Of a stretch of DNA of 32,976 bases, positions 32,951 to 32,976 are shown piece after piece. The translations under genes were made by a program, and so were the position numbers. The number at the start of each line of letters is the position of its first letter. The first letter of the stretch is position 1. Source of the DNA: Erysipelotrichaceae bacterium (lineage in GTDB: Bacteria > Bacillota_I > Bacilli_A > Erysipelotrichales > Erysipelotrichaceae); contig JAFZDT010000050.1 of assembly GCA_017561055.1 (NCBI GenBank), positions 1 to 32,976 of the forward strand, read 5' to 3'. The notes below the pieces were generated by a model. That model did not search any database. It saw only the letters and a list, made by a program, of their open reading frames with translations, and was not told where the DNA came from.

Positions 32951-32976
32951 TGCCTTCATATAAAGAAGTATTAAAA
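32950..32976 (+). CDS. prmC: PrmC, N-terminal fragment (release factor glutamine methyltransferase)
   Basis: Only nine codons are in the window, read from the GTG at 32950 that overlaps the prfA stop: (M)PSYKEVLK. This matches the start of PrmC proteins (often TYKEVLxEA), and prmC follows prfA in most Bacillota. AGGTGA (32938-32943) inside the prfA end gives a proper ribosome binding site. PrmC methylates the GGQ glutamine of release factors. Confidence 0.7.

Noticed and set aside
1-32976. CRISPR arrays, tRNA or rRNA genes, defence or toxin-antitoxin modules
   Set aside because: No regularly spaced repeats, no cloverleaf-like segments and no such protein families were seen; the genes are mainly housekeeping.

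Overview
The window is an AT-rich, gene-dense chromosomal segment of a low-GC Gram-positive bacterium (Bacillota). It looks like Erysipelotrichia or a neighbouring lineage. The evidence is the RNA polymerase delta subunit, the DarA/PstA-type cyclic-di-AMP receptor, the DUF951-ychF pair, strong AGGAGG-type ribosome binding sites, and a gene order close to that of Bacillus: DUF1934 (ywiB)-argS, rpoE (delta), fba, murA, rpmE, tdk, prfA, prmC. The genus assignment is inference. Almost everything is core housekeeping; the only mobile DNA seen is the edge of an insertion sequence at the left end.

Layout. 1-136: edge of an IS3-like element whose transposase starts at 72 and runs off the left end. 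142-687 (minus): CYTH-domain protein. 790-2379: PTS EIIC-EIIB-like membrane protein lacking the expected catalytic residues. 2437-8376: mutS-mutL-miaA-tcdA operon (mismatch repair and tRNA modification of A37). 8458-10165: two-gene ABC transporter, converging with and overlapping rarA (minus, 10158-11411). 11500-14101: dtd-folD-DUF951-ychF operon. 14155-14478: cyclic-di-AMP receptor. 14513-15391 (minus): PfkB-fold protein without the catalytic Asp. 15485-17195: ispF plus an HD-domain phosphohydrolase. 17221-20562 (minus): cca and a class A penicillin-binding protein. 20670-23050: DUF1934-argS-rpoE. 23110-24903: two class II aldolases. 25009-25413: orphan acidic protein. 25551-26219: YugP-like membrane zinc peptidase. 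26314-28539: fruK-like kinase and murA. 28673-28876: rpmE. 28924-29776: paired DUF606 transporter halves. 29847-30455: tdk. 30500-31867: MATE exporter. 31883-32950: prfA. 32950-end: start of prmC.

Many genes have a better supported start than the longest open frame: an AUG (once a UUG) correctly spaced from a Shine-Dalgarno sequence. These were used and are justified gene by gene. Intergenic space is very tight. No stretch over 300 bases lacks a gene. Many intrinsic terminators begin inside the stop codon, and several are followed at once by an extended -10 promoter.

No large new system such as a defence island, CRISPR array or biosynthetic cluster is visible. The points worth following up are smaller. 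They are proteins of known folds with lost catalytic residues (the PTS-like protein, the PfkB-like protein, and FolD with Lys replaced by Ile), an IS end that can fold to hide the transposase ribosome binding site from read-through transcripts, a duplicated terminator flanking an orphan gene, a candidate L31 leader, and genes pressed against upstream terminators with no room for their own promoter.
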